Shown one piece after another: positions 34,416 to 44,156 of a stretch of 64,000 nucleotides of DNA; positions within the stretch are counted from its first letter, which is position 1; every line of letters begins with the position of its first letter. The translations under genes and the position numbers were made by a program. The notes beneath the pieces are model-generated. The model had not been told where the DNA came from and made no database searches. It saw only the letters and a program-made list of their open reading frames with translations. The DNA comes from Jiella marina (GTDB lineage Bacteria; Pseudomonadota; Alphaproteobacteria; Rhizobiales; Rhizobiaceae): the NCBI RefSeq assembly GCF_024359545.1, contig NZ_JAKQZG010000003.1:62001-126000 (forward strand). The letters run 5' to 3'.

Positions 34416-37400
34416 TCAGGCCGCGTTAAAATACGACTGCAGCGGTCGAACTTCAAGATTGCCTGTCTTGAGGGCGGCAATCGCGTCGGCTGCCGCCACC
34501 ATGCCGGCGAGCGTGGTGTAATACGGCACCTTGTGGATCAGCGCGGCGCGGCGCAGCGAGCGCGAATCCGACAGCGCCTTCGCACCTTCCGTCGTGTTCA
34601 GCACGAGCTGGACCTGGCGGTTGCGGATGGCGTCCTCGATATGCGGCCGGCCTTCCAGCACCTTGTTGATCTTGGTGGCGGGGATGCCGTTTTCGGCGAG
34701 GAAGCGCTGGGTGCCGCCGGTGGCCATGATGCCGAAGCCAAGTTCGGACAGGCGACGCGCCGGAGCCAGCATGCGCTCCTTGTCGGAATCCTTGACCGAC
34801 ACGAACACCGTACCTTCCCGGGGCAGGTCGACGCCGGCGCCGAGCTGCGCCTTGGCGAAGGCGACCGTATAGTCGGTGTCGAGACCCATGACCTCGCCGG
34901 TCGAGCGCATCTCCGGTCCAAGCAGCGTGTCGACGCCCGGGAAGCGGGCGAAGGGAAACACCGCTTCCTTCACCGCGATATGCTTGACGTTATGGGTGTC
35001 GGGCTTGCCGCCATAGGCGTTGAACGCGTCTTCCAGCTTTTCACCCGCCATGATCCGCGCCGCGACCTTGGCGATCGGGCGGCCGATGGTCTTGGCGACG
35101 AAGGGCACGGTGCGCGAAGCGCGCGGATTGACCTCCAGCACGTAGATCTCGCCGTCCTTGATCGCGAACTGGACGTTCATCAACCCGCCGACATTGAGCG
35201 AGCGGGCCAGAGCCTCCGCCTGCCGGGCAAGTTCGTCCGTCATCTCCTTGGAGAGCGTATGGACCGGCAGCGAGCAGGCCGAATCGCCGGAGTGGATGCC
35301 GGCTTCCTCGATATGCTCCATGATGCCCGCAACGAAGCTTTCCTTGCCGTCGGACAGGCAATCGACGTCGACCTCGATCGCATCGGTCAGATAGCTGTCG
35401 AAGAGGAGGGGGTTCTTGCCGAGCAGCGTGTTGATCTGCCCGGTCTTGTCGTTCGGATAGCGCTGCTTGATGTCCTCCGGCACGAGGCCGGGAACCGTGT
35501 CGAGAAGATAGGATTGCAGTGCCTGTTCGGTGTGGATGATCTGCATCGCCCGGCCGCCCAGGACATAGGACGGACGCACCACCAGCGGAAAGCCGATCTC
35601 GCCGGCGACGAGCCGCGCCTGTTCCACCGAGAAGGCGATGCCGTTGTTCGGCTGCTTGAGGTCGAGCTTCGTCAGAAGTCGCTGGAAGCGGTCGCGGTCC
35701 TCGGCAAGGTCGATCATGTCCGGCGCCGTTCCGAGGATCGGGATGCCGTTCTTTTCCAGCGCCTCGGCGAGCTTCAGCGGCGTCTGGCCGCCATACTGAA
35801 CGATGACGCCGACGAGTTCTCCGCTCTCCTGCTCGGCCTTCATGATCTCGATCACGTCCTCGGCCGTCAGCGGCTCGAAATAGAGCCGGTCGGAGGTGTC
35901 GTAATCGGTCGACACGGTCTCCGGATTGCAGTTGACCATGATCGCCTCGAAGCCCGCATCCTTCAGCGCGAAGGCGGCATGGCAGCAGCAATAGTCGAAC
36001 TCGATGCCCTGGCCGATCCGGTTCGGCCCGCCGCCGAGGATGACGACTTTCTTGGCGCTGGAGACCTCCGCTTCCGAGCGCAGGGCGCCGGCGAAGGGGC
36101 GCTCATAGGTCGAGTACATGTAAGGGGTGGGGGAGGCGAACTCGGCGGCACAGGTGTCGATGCGCTTGAACACCGGCTTGACGCCGAGCCGGTTACGTAG
36201 CTCCGCCACTTCCTTCGGTCGCTTGCCGGACAGGCCGGCGAGCCGCGCGTCGGAAAAGCCCATGGATTTCAGGAGACGCAGATTGTCAGCGTCCTGCGGC
36301 AATCCATGGGTCTGGATGCGCTTCTCCGTGTCGACGATCGCCTTGATCTGCGCGAGGAACCACGGATCGATCTTGCAGCCGGCATGGACGTCCTGCTCAC
36401 TCATGCCGAGACGCAGTGCCTGGGCGACCATACGCAGCCGGTCCGGCGTCGGCGTGCCGATCGCGGCGCGGATGGCGTTCTTGTCGTCGTCCTGGCCGAG
36501 GCCGGGGATCTCGATCTCGTCGAGACCGGTGAGACCCGTCTCCAGGCCGCGCAGGGCCTTCTGAAGCGACTCCGCGAAGGTGCGGCCGATCGCCATGACC
36601 TCGCCGACGGACTTCATCGCCGTCGTCAGGATTGGCTCGGCGCCGGGGAATTTCTCGAAGGCAAAGCGCGGGATCTTGGTGACGACATAGTCGATCGACG
36701 GCTCGAAGGAGGCCGGCGTCGCGCCGCCGGTGATGTCGTTTTCGAGTTCGTCCAGCGTATAGCCGACGGCAAGCTTCGCCGCGACCTTGGCGATCGGAAA
36801 GCCCGTCGCTTTCGAGGCCAGCGCCGAGGAGCGCGACACGCGTGGATTCATCTCGATGACCACCAGCCGGCCATTGTCCGGGTTCACCGCGAACTGCACG
36901 TTCGAGCCGCCGGTCTCGACCCCGATCTCGCGCAAGACCGCGATCGAGGCGTTGCGCATCAGCTGGTATTCCTTGTCCGTCAGCGTCAGCGCCGGGGCGA
37001 CAGTGATCGAATCGCCGGTGTGGACGCCCATCGGATCGACGTTCTCGATCGAGCAGACGATGATGCAGTTGTCCGCCTTGTCGCGGACGACCTCCATCTC
37101 GTACTCCTTCCAGCCGAGGACCGACTCCTCGATCAGCACCTCGGTCGTCGGCGAGGCGTCGAGGCCGCCCTCGACGATCTCGAAATATTCCGAACGGTTG
37201 TAGGCGATGCCGCCGCCGGTGCCGCCGAGGGTGAAGGAGGGGCGGATGATCGCCGGCAGGCCGATGAATTCGAGCGCTTCGGCGGCCGCTGCCAGCGCCC
37301 GGCCCATATAGCGCTGCTTGCGCTCCGGCTCGCCGAGCATCCATTCGTGCTCCAGCGCCGCAAGGGCCGCGTCCCGCGCATCTTCCTCGGTGATGTCGCG

Positions 37401-37910
37401 GAAGATCCTGGCGCGCTTTTCCTCGTGCGCCGCGCGGTCTGCGGATTTCGCCTCGCTCGCATTGGCGAGCATCGAACGCGGGGTCTCCAGCCCGATCTTC
37501 GCCATTGCCTCGCGGAAGAGCGAGCGATCCTCGGCCTTGTCGATCGCGTCGGCATTGGCGCCGATCATCTCGACGCCGTAGCGCTCCAGAACCCCCATGC
37601 GGCGCAGCGACAGCGCCGTGTTCAGCGCAGTCTGTCCGCCCATGGTCGGCAGAATCGCGTCCGGCCGCTCCTTGGCGATGATCTTGGCGACCACCTCCGG
37701 GGTGATCGGCTCGATATAGGTGGCGTCGGCGAGATCGGGATCGGTCATGATCGTCGCCGGGTTGGAATTGACCAGGATGATGCGGAAGCCTTCGGCCTTC
37801 AAAGCCTTGCAGGCCTGGGTGCCGGAATAGTCGAACTCGCAGGCCTGGCCGATGATGATCGGCCCCGCACCGATGATGAGGATCGACTTGAGATCGGCGC
37901 GTTTCGGCAT
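34416..37910 (-). CDS. carB: Carbamoyl-phosphate synthase large subunit
   Basis: A 1164-residue subunit that makes carbamoyl phosphate from bicarbonate, ammonia and two ATP for arginine and pyrimidine synthesis. Two homologous ATP-grasp halves are clear: the first opens [20 protein letters not shown], the second [20 protein letters not shown]. The C-terminal MGS-like allosteric domain contains [19 protein letters not shown]. The ATG at 37910 starts the conserved region with GGAAAGAG upstream. carA lies about 1.2 kb upstream on the same strand, separated by an XRE gene and a plus-strand regulatory unit. Confidence 0.98.
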   Translation of the reverse strand: MPKRADLKSILIIGAGPIIIGQACEFDYSGTQACKALKAEGFRIILVNSNPATIMTDPDLADATYIEPITPEVVAKIIAKERPDAILPTMGGQTALNTALSLRRMGVLERYGVEMIGANADAIDKAEDRSLFREAMAKIGLETPRSMLANASEAKSADRAAHEEKRARIFRDITEEDARDAALAALEHEWMLGEPERKQRYMGRALAAAAEALEFIGLPAIIRPSFTLGGTGGGIAYNRSEYFEIVEGGLDASPTTEVLIEESVLGWKEYEMEVVRDKADNCIIVCSIENVDPMGVHTGDSITVAPALTLTDKEYQLMRNASIAVLREIGVETGGSNVQFAVNPDNGRLVVIEMNPRVSRSSALASKATGFPIAKVAAKLAVGYTLDELENDITGGATPASFEPSIDYVVTKIPRFAFEKFPGAEPILTTAMKSVGEVMAIGRTFAESLQKALRGLETGLTGLDEIEIPGLGQDDDKNAIRAAIGTPTPDRLRMVAQALRLGMSEQDVHAGCKIDPWFLAQIKAIVDTEKRIQTHGLPQDADNLRLLKSMGFSDARLAGLSGKRPKEVAELRNRLGVKPVFKRIDTCAAEFASPTPYMYSTYERPFAGALRSEAEVSSAKKVVILGGGPNRIGQGIEFDYCCCHAAFALKDAGFEAIMVNCNPETVSTDYDTSDRLYFEPLTAEDVIEIMKAEQESGELVGVIVQYGGQTPLKLAEALEKNGIPILGTAPDMIDLAEDRDRFQRLLTKLDLKQPNNGIAFSVEQARLVAGEIGFPLVVRPSYVLGGRAMQIIHTEQALQSYLLDTVPGLVPEDIKQRYPNDKTGQINTLLGKNPLLFDSYLTDAIEVDVDCLSDGKESFVAGIMEHIEEAGIHSGDSACSLPVHTLSKEMTDELARQAEALARSLNVGGLMNVQFAIKDGEIYVLEVNPRASRTVPFVAKTIGRPIAKVAARIMAGEKLEDAFNAYGGKPDTHNVKHIAVKEAVFPFARFPGVDTLLGPEMRSTGEVMGLDTDYTVAFAKAQLGAGVDLPREGTVFVSVKDSDKERMLAPARRLSELGFGIMATGGTQRFLAENGIPATKINKVLEGRPHIEDAIRNRQVQLVLNTTEGAKALSDSRSLRRAALIHKVPYYTTLAGMVAAADAIAALKTGNLEVRPLQSYFNAA

Positions 37911-38144
37911 TGTCGGCTCTTTCCAGTTTCCAAGCGTGACGAACCGCGCCGCGGGAAGGCGGCCGGATCGGCGGACATGCATGAGGCTGAGGCCGGCTTA
38001 TAGGGAAGGCGAGGGCGCGGCGAAAGGGGGCGCGGAAAAGGTTTGCGGACCCTCCGATGAACTTGCTGTCAGTGCCACTTTCGAGAGGTCTTGGCTCCCC
38101 ATCTCGATCGTACGGGTCCACAGGGTCGCGAGCAGGACTGCGGA

Positions 38145-38459
38145 TCACCCCTCGGCGTTTTCGCCTGCCCTGCCGGCTTGCAACGGAATCACACTCTCGG
38201 CGGGCGCTTCCTCGTCATCTGCCGCCTGATCATGCTTGGTACTGGCGCCGTTGATCGCTCGACCATCATAGCTTTCATAGCCCAGCGCCAGGGCGAGACA
38301 GGCGAGTTCGATGCTCTTCGGGATCTCGACCTTCTTCCCGTCGCGCGCGCCCTTTTCGTAGTATTGGATCACGCGTTTCTTCAAGCCGAGCTTCTCGGCG
38401 GCCTCTTTCTGTTTGAGGCCCAGGCCTTTTCGCCAATCCTTGAAGGTTTGCGGATCCAT
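38145..38459 (-). CDS. Small XRE-type DNA-binding protein
   Basis: A 104-residue protein with a helix-turn-helix in its first half (FKDWRKGLGLKQKEAAEKLG, LKKRVIQYYEKGARDGKKVE), followed by an acidic, probably flexible tail. It resembles XRE/Cro-like repressors. Three near-identical palindromes lie 230-300 bases upstream of its start and may be its operators, but this is inferred from proximity only. No partner toxin gene is visible. Confidence 0.72.
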   Translation of the reverse strand: MDPQTFKDWRKGLGLKQKEAAEKLGLKKRVIQYYEKGARDGKKVEIPKSIELACLALALGYESYDGRAINGASTKHDQAADDEEAPAESVIPLQAGRAGENAEG

Positions 38460-38691
38460 CTATTCACCGGCCTTCCAGCGTCATCATGGCGATCTTCGCC
38501 TGTCAGAAGAGCAATGCGCGTGCGAGCGACGGGTCGTCGCAACGCTCATATCCAATCTTTTCCCATGCGCAAGCGCAAGTCACACGGACTCAAGCTTCAA
38601 ATCGCCAATCGAATCAAGGCGCGCGCCACCTACGCGTTCCACCGGTAAACGAGTATTTTTCGGCCAGAAAGATAGCTGGCAAAACGGAAAA

Positions 38692-38761
38692 GCGCACTGA
38701 GTGCACGAAAACGTGCGCACATCGTGCATGTTTTCTGTTGACCGAAGCGCACAATGTGCAC
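38692..38761. promoter_or_regulatory. Array of three palindromic operators, consensus GCGCAC-N3-GTGCA(C/T)
   Basis: Copies at 38692-38706 (N3 = TGA), 38715-38729 (ATC; last base T) and 38747-38761 (AAT). Starts are spaced 23 and 32 bases, close to two and three helical turns, so all could face the same side. They lie in the gap between the XRE gene and the small ORF at 38861. A -35-like TTGACC at 38737-38742 abuts the third copy. Confidence 0.7.
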
Positions 38762-38860
38762 ATCTTGGTTCGCGTAGAGCAATCGCGAATTCATCTCCGG
38801 GCAGGTTTTGCCGCTTAAGATGAATTCTTGTTGAAACTGTAGCGGAAAGGGTGTGCTGCC

Positions 38861-38998
38861 ATGTTGGCTGATATTCTGGTCGGCCGCTCTTCTTACGGCG
38901 GTGACAAAGACCGCGACGATCTGCACCGTCACGCGACGTTCAGTTGCGGTATTCGGGCGTCGATCAAGAAGTGGCTGAAAATGTTCAGGCTTGCCTGA
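38861..38998 (+). CDS. Possible 45-residue protein with basic C-terminus
   Basis: A short ORF starting MLADILVGRSSYGG and ending ASIKKWLKMFRLA. GGAAAGG lies about 10 bases before the ATG. A 20-bp-stem terminator starts 12 bases after the stop, and an operator array lies about 100 bases upstream, which argues that the region is transcribed on the plus strand. The C-terminus could form an amphipathic helix. No homologue is recognised; it may instead be part of a non-coding RNA. Confidence 0.45.
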   Translation: MLADILVGRSSYGGDKDRDDLHRHATFSCGIRASIKKWLKMFRLA

Positions 38999-39010
38999 AC
39001 CGTTGTGAAG

Positions 39011-39059
39011 ACATGACGGCGCCGCCGAAGGGCAACTTCGGCGGCGCCGTCATGTTTTT
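39011..39059 (+). terminator. Very strong intrinsic terminator (20-bp stem)
   Basis: ATGACGGCGCCGCCGAAG pairs perfectly with its complement at 39036-39053 around GGCAA; two further pairs extend the stem and TTTTT follows. It faces the plus strand, ending just before the convergent carA stop. Confidence 0.93.
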
Positions 39060-39093
39060 CAGGATGCTTGTTTCGGCATGTGGGTGGCCGCCC

Positions 39094-40284
39094 TTAGGCA
39101 GCGGCCTTGTTCCCCTTCGTCTCCGCAATCAGATCGAAGAACCGCTTGAAGAGATAGTGCGAGTCCTGCGGGCCCGGCGAGGCCTCCGGATGGTGCTGGA
39201 CCGAAAAGACCGGCTTGTCCGAGAGCCGAAGACCGCAATTCGTCCCGTCGAACAGCGAGCGGTGCGTCTCCTCGACACCCTCGGGCAGGCTGTCGGCGGC
39301 GACCGCGAAGCCGTGGTTCATCGACACGATCTCGACCTTGCCGGTGGTGAAGTCCTTCACGGGGTGGTTTGCGCCGTGATGGCCCTGATGCATCTTCGCC
39401 GTCTGGCCACCCAGCGCCAGGGCGAGCATCTGATGACCGAGGCAGATGCCGAAGAGTGGCACGCCCTTCTCGATCAGCTTGCGGATCATCGGCACGGCAT
39501 ATTCCCCCGTCGCCGCGGGATCGCCCGGGCCGTTCGACAGGAACACGCCGTCCGGCTCATGGGCGAGGATCTCCTCGGCGCTCGCCGTCGGCGGCATGAC
39601 GATCACCTCGGCGCCGAGGCCGGCCATCAGGCGCAGGATGTTGCGCTTGGTGCCGTAGTCGACGGCGACGATCTTGTAATGCGGCTTGTCGAGATCGGCA
39701 TAGCCCTTGTCCCAGAGCCAGGGCGTTTCCTTCCAGACGGCCGTCTGGCCAACGGCGACATCCTTGGCGAGATCGAGCCCGATGAGGCCCGGCCAGGCCT
39801 TGGCGCGCTCTTTCAGGGCGTCGAGATCGAACTGGCCGCTCGGATCATGGGCGATCACCGCATTCGGCATGCCCTTCTCGCGGATGAGCGCGGTGAGCGC
39901 GCGCGTGTCGATGCCCGACAGCGCGATGACGCCGCGCGCTTTCAGCCATTCGTCGAGATGACCGGCCGAGCGATAATTCGAAGGCGCCGTGACGTCGGCC
40001 CGAAAGATCGCGCCGACGGCGCCGCATGAATTGGCCGGCGTCAGGTCTTCGTGGTCGTCGGCATTGGCGCCGACATTGCCGATATGGGGAAAGGTGAAGG
40101 TGACGATCTGCTTGGCATAGGACGGATCGGTCAGGATCTCCTGATATCCCGTCAGGGCCGTGTTGAAGCAGACCTCGCCCTCGACCGCGCCCTCGGCGCC
40201 GAGGCCGAAGCCTTCGATCACCGTGCCGTCGGCCAGAACGAGGACCGCCGTCGTCTTGCGTTCACTCCAGGCTTCGCCCGCCAT
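39094..40284 (-). CDS. carA: Carbamoyl-phosphate synthase small (glutaminase) subunit
   Basis: A 396-residue subunit that hydrolyses glutamine and channels ammonia to CarB. The N-terminal domain ([39 protein letters not shown]) is followed by a class I glutamine amidotransferase domain with nucleophile Cys281 in [11 protein letters not shown] and the later HPEASPGP. The ATG at 40284 follows AAAGGAG at good spacing; the open frame upstream to 40410 is not conserved-looking. It faces away from the YqeY gene. Confidence 0.98.
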   Translation of the reverse strand: MAGEAWSERKTTAVLVLADGTVIEGFGLGAEGAVEGEVCFNTALTGYQEILTDPSYAKQIVTFTFPHIGNVGANADDHEDLTPANSCGAVGAIFRADVTAPSNYRSAGHLDEWLKARGVIALSGIDTRALTALIREKGMPNAVIAHDPSGQFDLDALKERAKAWPGLIGLDLAKDVAVGQTAVWKETPWLWDKGYADLDKPHYKIVAVDYGTKRNILRLMAGLGAEVIVMPPTASAEEILAHEPDGVFLSNGPGDPAATGEYAVPMIRKLIEKGVPLFGICLGHQMLALALGGQTAKMHQGHHGANHPVKDFTTGKVEIVSMNHGFAVAADSLPEGVEETHRSLFDGTNCGLRLSDKPVFSVQHHPEASPGPQDSHYLFKRFFDLIAETKGNKAAA

Positions 40285-40631
40285 GGTGGCTCCTTTCGCT
40301 GGTCGATCGGCTGTGGATATGTCCGGCGTCGTGTTGCCGCGCGCGATGTTGTGATCCCACCACATATCAGCGTCGTGGCAGGTGCAGGCAAGACATCTTG
40401 CGGATTTCAAAGCGTGTCTCTACATCCCCGGCATACCGACGAGCAAGAGCTTGTTCCACGGCGCATGTCGCTGGAGGCCGATGCAAACGGGCGACAACGC
40501 ACCCCGTTTTGCATGATATTTAGCCGCCTGCAGCGCAATTTGGCTTTACGTCGGCTCTCAACAAGTATGCATTACGAGATCAGGCGCGTCCCGACAGATG
40601 CGCCACCGATCGAAACCGGAAGTCAGGCATC
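40285..40631. other. Divergent carA-yqeY intergenic region
   Basis: A 347-base gap that must hold both promoters. I see no gene, terminator or convincing palindrome. GATATT near 40518 is a possible -10 for the plus strand. Confidence 0.4.
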
Positions 40632-41081
40632 ATGCGCGAGCATCTCTCCGACGCTCTGAACGCTGCAGTCAAGAATCAGGACAAGAGCCGGATCAGCACT
40701 CTCAGGCTGATCAACGCCGCGATCAAGGATCGGGACATCTCGAACCGCACCGCCGGGCGCGATCCCGTGTGCGAGGAGGACGTGCGACAGATCCTCTCCA
40801 AGATGATCAAGCAGCGGGAAGAATCGGCGCGGGTCTATGAGGAGAACGGGCGGCTGGAACTTGCCGAGCAGGAGCGTGAGGAAATTGCCGTCATTCGCGA
40901 GTTTCTCCCGGCCCAGCTGGACACCGGGGAAATCGAGCGCGCCTGTCGGCAGGCGGTGGAAGACACCGAATCGAAGAGCCTGCGTGACGTCGGCCGGTGC
41001 ATGAACAAGCTCAAGGAGCGCTATCAGGGCCAGATGGATTTCGGCAAGGCCTCCACCGTCGTGAAGGGTCTTCTGCGTTAA
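40632..41081 (+). CDS. yqeY: GatB/YqeY-domain protein
   Basis: A 149-residue protein of the YqeY family, related to the tail of the GatB amidotransferase subunit: ISTLRLINAAIKDRDISNR, IKQREESARVYEENGRLELA, EEIAVIREFLPAQLD and QGQMDFGKASTVVKGLL. It probably binds tRNA, but its role is not settled. In many Rhizobiales it sits between carA and dnaG; here it is followed by the rpsM operon instead. Confidence 0.9.
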   Translation: MREHLSDALNAAVKNQDKSRISTLRLINAAIKDRDISNRTAGRDPVCEEDVRQILSKMIKQREESARVYEENGRLELAEQEREEIAVIREFLPAQLDTGEIERACRQAVEDTESKSLRDVGRCMNKLKERYQGQMDFGKASTVVKGLLR

Positions 41082-41126
41082 GGGGCAGGGGGCACCAGTT
41101 CGATGGTCGCCAAGGTTTCGCTCCGG

Positions 41127-41155
41127 TTGACTTGCCGCAGCGATCTGCCTATAGG
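41127..41155 (+). promoter_or_regulatory. Sigma-70 promoter of the rpsM operon
   Basis: A -35 TTGACT at 41127-41132 and a -10 TATAGG at 41150-41155 are separated by 17 bases. They lie about 130 bases before rpsM, so the operon does not depend on a secY-adk promoter. Confidence 0.8.
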
Positions 41156-41285
41156 CACCACCATTCGCGATTTGTTGCGGCTGACGGGCTTCCATGGGCG
41201 AGGACCGGTCGGCCGTTTTTGGCCGTAAGGCCTCGCAAGGAATCATCGGGCCGCTGGTCCATACCGAATTTGTAGGAGAAGCGAC

Positions 41286-41654
41286 GTGGCACGTATCGCT
41301 GGCGTCAACATCCCCACCGGCAAGCGCGTCGTCGTCGCGCTCCAGTACATTCATGGCATCGGGCCGGCCTTCGCCAGCCAGATCATGCAGAAGGCGAATC
41401 TTTCGCAAGAGCGCCGGGTCAACGATCTGTCGGACGCCGAAGTCCTGCAGATCCGCGAGATCATCGACCGCGACTATCAGGTCGAGGGCGATCTGCGCCG
41501 CGAGACCGCGATGAACATCAAGCGTCTGATGGACCTCGGCTGCTATCGCGGCCTGCGTCATCGCCGCTCGCTGCCGGTGCGCGGTCAGCGCACGCACACC
41601 AACGCCCGCACCCGCAAGGGTCCGGCGAAGGCGATTGCCGGCAAGAAGAAGTAA
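41286..41654 (+). CDS. rpsM: 30S ribosomal protein S13
   Basis: A 122-residue small-subunit head protein: [32 protein letters not shown], then [20 protein letters not shown] and the basic tail [12 protein letters not shown]. The start is a GTG at 41286 with AGGAG seven bases upstream. It is the first gene of an rpsM-rpsK-rpoA-rplQ operon with its own promoter. Confidence 0.98.
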   Translation: MARIAGVNIPTGKRVVVALQYIHGIGPAFASQIMQKANLSQERRVNDLSDAEVLQIREIIDRDYQVEGDLRRETAMNIKRLMDLGCYRGLRHRRSLPVRGQRTHTNARTRKGPAKAIAGKKK

Positions 41655-41819
41655 GAACGCTCGTTCGCCTGCACGTTGACCTGCTCGCCGATGCGAATCG
41701 GCGGGCGTCTTGCGTCTTTTGCGTACGGTCAGGTGTCGAGAGATGCGGGGCGGCATGATCGCCTTGCGGGTGGAGCCGCCGGAATTACGGCGGTGTCGAG
41801 ATCGAACAGGAACAAGTGA

Positions 41820-42209
41820 ATGGCCAAGGAAGCACAGCGCGTTCGCCGTCGCGAGCGTAAGAACATTTCGTCGGGCGTCGCCCATGTGAACTCGACGTTC
41901 AACAACACGCTGATCACCATCACCGACGCGCAGGGCAATGCGATCGCCTGGTCTTCGGCCGGCGCGCAGGGTTTCAAGGGCTCGCGCAAGTCGACACCTT
42001 TCGCCGCGCAGATCGCCGCCGAAGACGCCGCCAAGAAGGCGCAGGAACACGGCATGCGCACCCTCGAGGTCGAGGTGTGCGGGCCTGGGTCCGGTCGTGA
42101 GTCGGCGCTCAGGGCCTTGCAGTCGGCGGGCTTCACCATCACTTCCATTCGTGACGTGACGCCGATCCCGCACAATGGCGTGCGGCCGCGCAAGAAGCGC
42201 CGCGTTTGA
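41820..42209 (+). CDS. rpsK: 30S ribosomal protein S11
   Basis: A 129-residue protein of the 30S platform: [60 protein letters not shown] and the C-terminal [21 protein letters not shown] lies upstream of the ATG. It lies in the same operon as rpsM and rpoA. Confidence 0.98.
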   Translation: MAKEAQRVRRRERKNISSGVAHVNSTFNNTLITITDAQGNAIAWSSAGAQGFKGSRKSTPFAAQIAAEDAAKKAQEHGMRTLEVEVCGPGSGRESALRALQSAGFTITSIRDVTPIPHNGVRPRKKRRV

Positions 42210-42412
42210 TTTGATGCCGACGGTGTGCCTCTTTCAAGGCGCGCCGAACGGCTTTCTGACGGGCTGGTTTTCAGGCCGCCATCTGGCGGGGTGCGATGCG
42301 CCCCGCCGTCCGAGTTTCCGGGCCGGCACACAGGGTGTTACCCACCGCCGGGTCGGCATCAGACCTTTCGCCACGATTGGATGGTGGCGAGGAAACTGAG
42401 AGGCATCCACCC

Positions 42413-43450
42413 ATGATTTCCAGCAACTGGCAAGAGCTGACCAAGCCGAACCAGATTGTCTTCAAGAACGACGGTGCCCGGCACCGCGCGACGCTCGTCG
42501 CCGAGCCGCTCGAGCGCGGTTTCGGCCTGACGCTCGGCAACGCGCTTCGCCGGGTTCTCCTGTCGTCGCTGCGCGGCGCGTCCGTCACCGCCGTTCAGAT
42601 CGACGGCGTTCTGCACGAGTTCTCCTCGATTCCGGGCGTTCGGGAAGATGTTACCGACATCGTCCTCAACGTGAAGGAAATCTGCATCTCGATGCAGGGC
42701 GAGGGGCCGAAGCGCATGGTCGTGCGCAAGCAGGGCCCGGGCGTCGTGCGCGCCGGCGACATTCAGACCGTCGGCGACATCGAGGTTCTGAACCCCGAGC
42801 ACGAGATCTGCACCCTCGACGAGGGCGCGGAGATCCGCATGGAGTTCACGGTCAACACCGGCAAGGGCTACGTCCCGGCCGATCAGAACCGCGCCGAGGA
42901 CGCGCCGATCGGGCTGATCCCGGTCGACTCGCTGTTCTCGCCGGTGAAGAAGGTGTCCTACAAGGTTGAGAACACCCGTGAGGGTCAGGACCTGAACAAG
43001 GACAAGCTGACCATGACGATCGAGACCGACGGCTCGATCTCCGGCGAGGACGCGGTCGCCTATGCGGCGCGCATCCTGCAGGACCAGCTTTCGGTCTTCG
43101 TCAATTTCGAGGAGCCGCAGCGCGACCAGCGCACTGGCGGCGCTCCGGGCCAGGCGGACGAGCAGATCGCCGAACTCGCCTTCAACCCGGCGCTTCTCAA
43201 GAAGGTCGACGAGCTGGAGCTTTCGGTCCGCTCGGCGAACTGCCTGAAGAACGACAACATCGTCTATATCGGCGATCTCATCCAGAAGACCGAGGCGGAG
43301 ATGCTGCGCACTCCGAACTTCGGTCGCAAGTCCTTGAACGAGATCAAGGAAGTTCTGGCCTCCATGGGTCTCCATCTCGGTATGGAAGTGCCCTCCTGGC
43401 CGCCGGAGAACATCGACGATCTCGCCAAGCGCTACGAAGACCAGTACTAA
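42413..43450 (+). CDS. rpoA: DNA-directed RNA polymerase subunit alpha
   Basis: A 345-residue subunit. The N-terminal assembly domain has [20 protein letters not shown] and [20 protein letters not shown]; the C-terminal promoter- and activator-contacting domain has [20 protein letters not shown] and [20 protein letters not shown]. The ATG at 42413 follows GAGAGG and starts the family-typical N-terminus; an upstream in-frame ATG at 42296 only adds an unconserved leader. The leader holds a GC-rich hairpin GGCGGGG/CCCCGCC near 42287-42309. Confidence 0.98.
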   Translation: MISSNWQELTKPNQIVFKNDGARHRATLVAEPLERGFGLTLGNALRRVLLSSLRGASVTAVQIDGVLHEFSSIPGVREDVTDIVLNVKEICISMQGEGPKRMVVRKQGPGVVRAGDIQTVGDIEVLNPEHEICTLDEGAEIRMEFTVNTGKGYVPADQNRAEDAPIGLIPVDSLFSPVKKVSYKVENTREGQDLNKDKLTMTIETDGSISGEDAVAYAARILQDQLSVFVNFEEPQRDQRTGGAPGQADEQIAELAFNPALLKKVDELELSVRSANCLKNDNIVYIGDLIQKTEAEMLRTPNFGRKSLNEIKEVLASMGLHLGMEVPSWPPENIDDLAKRYEDQY

Positions 43451-43458
43451 GCGATCAG

Positions 43459-43506
43459 CCCCGGCCTCCTCTCGGCGGCCGGGGTCCTGACGTTCGATCG
43501 AACGTC
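43459..43506 (+). promoter_or_regulatory. Two hairpins between rpoA and rplQ
   Basis: An 8-bp stem CCCCGGCC/GGCCGGGG with a 10-base loop is followed by a perfect 18-bp palindrome GACGTTCGATCGAACGTC at 43489-43506. Neither has a T-run, so they look like leader or processing structures rather than terminators. Confidence 0.5.
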
Positions 43507-43609
43507 CAAAAAATCATTCAAAGGCACGGCGACCTGTCGACTGGTCCGGCAGGGACGCAAAGATACCGACTCCCGGCGAAAAGCCGGCTTCTTCACAAAG
43601 GAACACCCC

Positions 43610-44032
43610 ATGCGCCACGCCAGTCGCGGACGGAAGCTCAACCGCACCGCCAGCCACCGCAAGGCGATGTTCGCCAACATGGCGGCTTCGCTGATCGAAC
43701 ATGAGCAGATCGTCACCACGCTTCCCAAGGCCAAGGATCTTCGGCCGATCGTCGAAAAGCTGATCACGCTGGGCAAGCGCGGCGATCTGCACGCCCGCCG
43801 TCTGGCCGCTTCGCGCCTGCAGGACGATGCGGCCGTCGCCAAGCTCTTCGACACGCTCGCTTCGCGCTATGCCGAGCGCAATGGCGGCTATTGCCGCGTT
43901 CTCAAGGCCGGCTTCCGCCGCGGCGACAATGCGCCCCTCGCGGTCATCGAATTCGTCGATCGTGACCCGGATGCCCGCGGCGCTGCCGATCGGGCCCGTC
44001 TCGAAGCGGAAGAGACCGAAGAAGCCGCGTGA
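43610..44032 (+). CDS. rplQ: 50S ribosomal protein L17
   Basis: A 140-residue large-subunit protein: [20 protein letters not shown], the [20 protein letters not shown] segment and [29 protein letters not shown] precedes the ATG. It closes the operon; a strong terminator follows. The C-terminal acidic extension (EAEETEEAA) is typical of rhizobial L17. Confidence 0.98.
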   Translation: MRHASRGRKLNRTASHRKAMFANMAASLIEHEQIVTTLPKAKDLRPIVEKLITLGKRGDLHARRLAASRLQDDAAVAKLFDTLASRYAERNGGYCRVLKAGFRRGDNAPLAVIEFVDRDPDARGAADRARLEAEETEEAA

Positions 44033-44054
44033 GGCTTTCACGGCATCGGATTTG

Positions 44055-44080
44055 AAAAGGGAGCTTCGGCTCCCTTTTTT
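44055..44080 (+). terminator. Intrinsic terminator after rplQ
   Basis: AAAAGGGAGC/GCTCCCTTTT with a TTCG tetraloop and a T-run: a textbook terminator ending the ribosomal operon. Confidence 0.97.
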
Positions 44081-44156
44081 ATTGCGCGCATGCACGCATG
44101 TGCCGCCAGGTCGCTCGGAGCCGGGCTGACCCACAGAACTGAAATGGGAGATTTAA

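Noticed and set aside
36306-38003. Plus-strand frame over carB
   Set aside because: It is the antisense of a clear carbamoyl-phosphate synthase; composition is repetitive Arg/Asp/Gly.
38145-38459. Antitoxin of a toxin-antitoxin pair
   Set aside because: No partner toxin-sized ORF with a ribosome-binding site or known fold is adjacent on the same strand.
38630-38932. Minus-strand 100-codon ORF across the operator array
   Set aside because: It has no ribosome-binding site or recognisable domain, and it would be antisense to the terminator-ended plus-strand unit.
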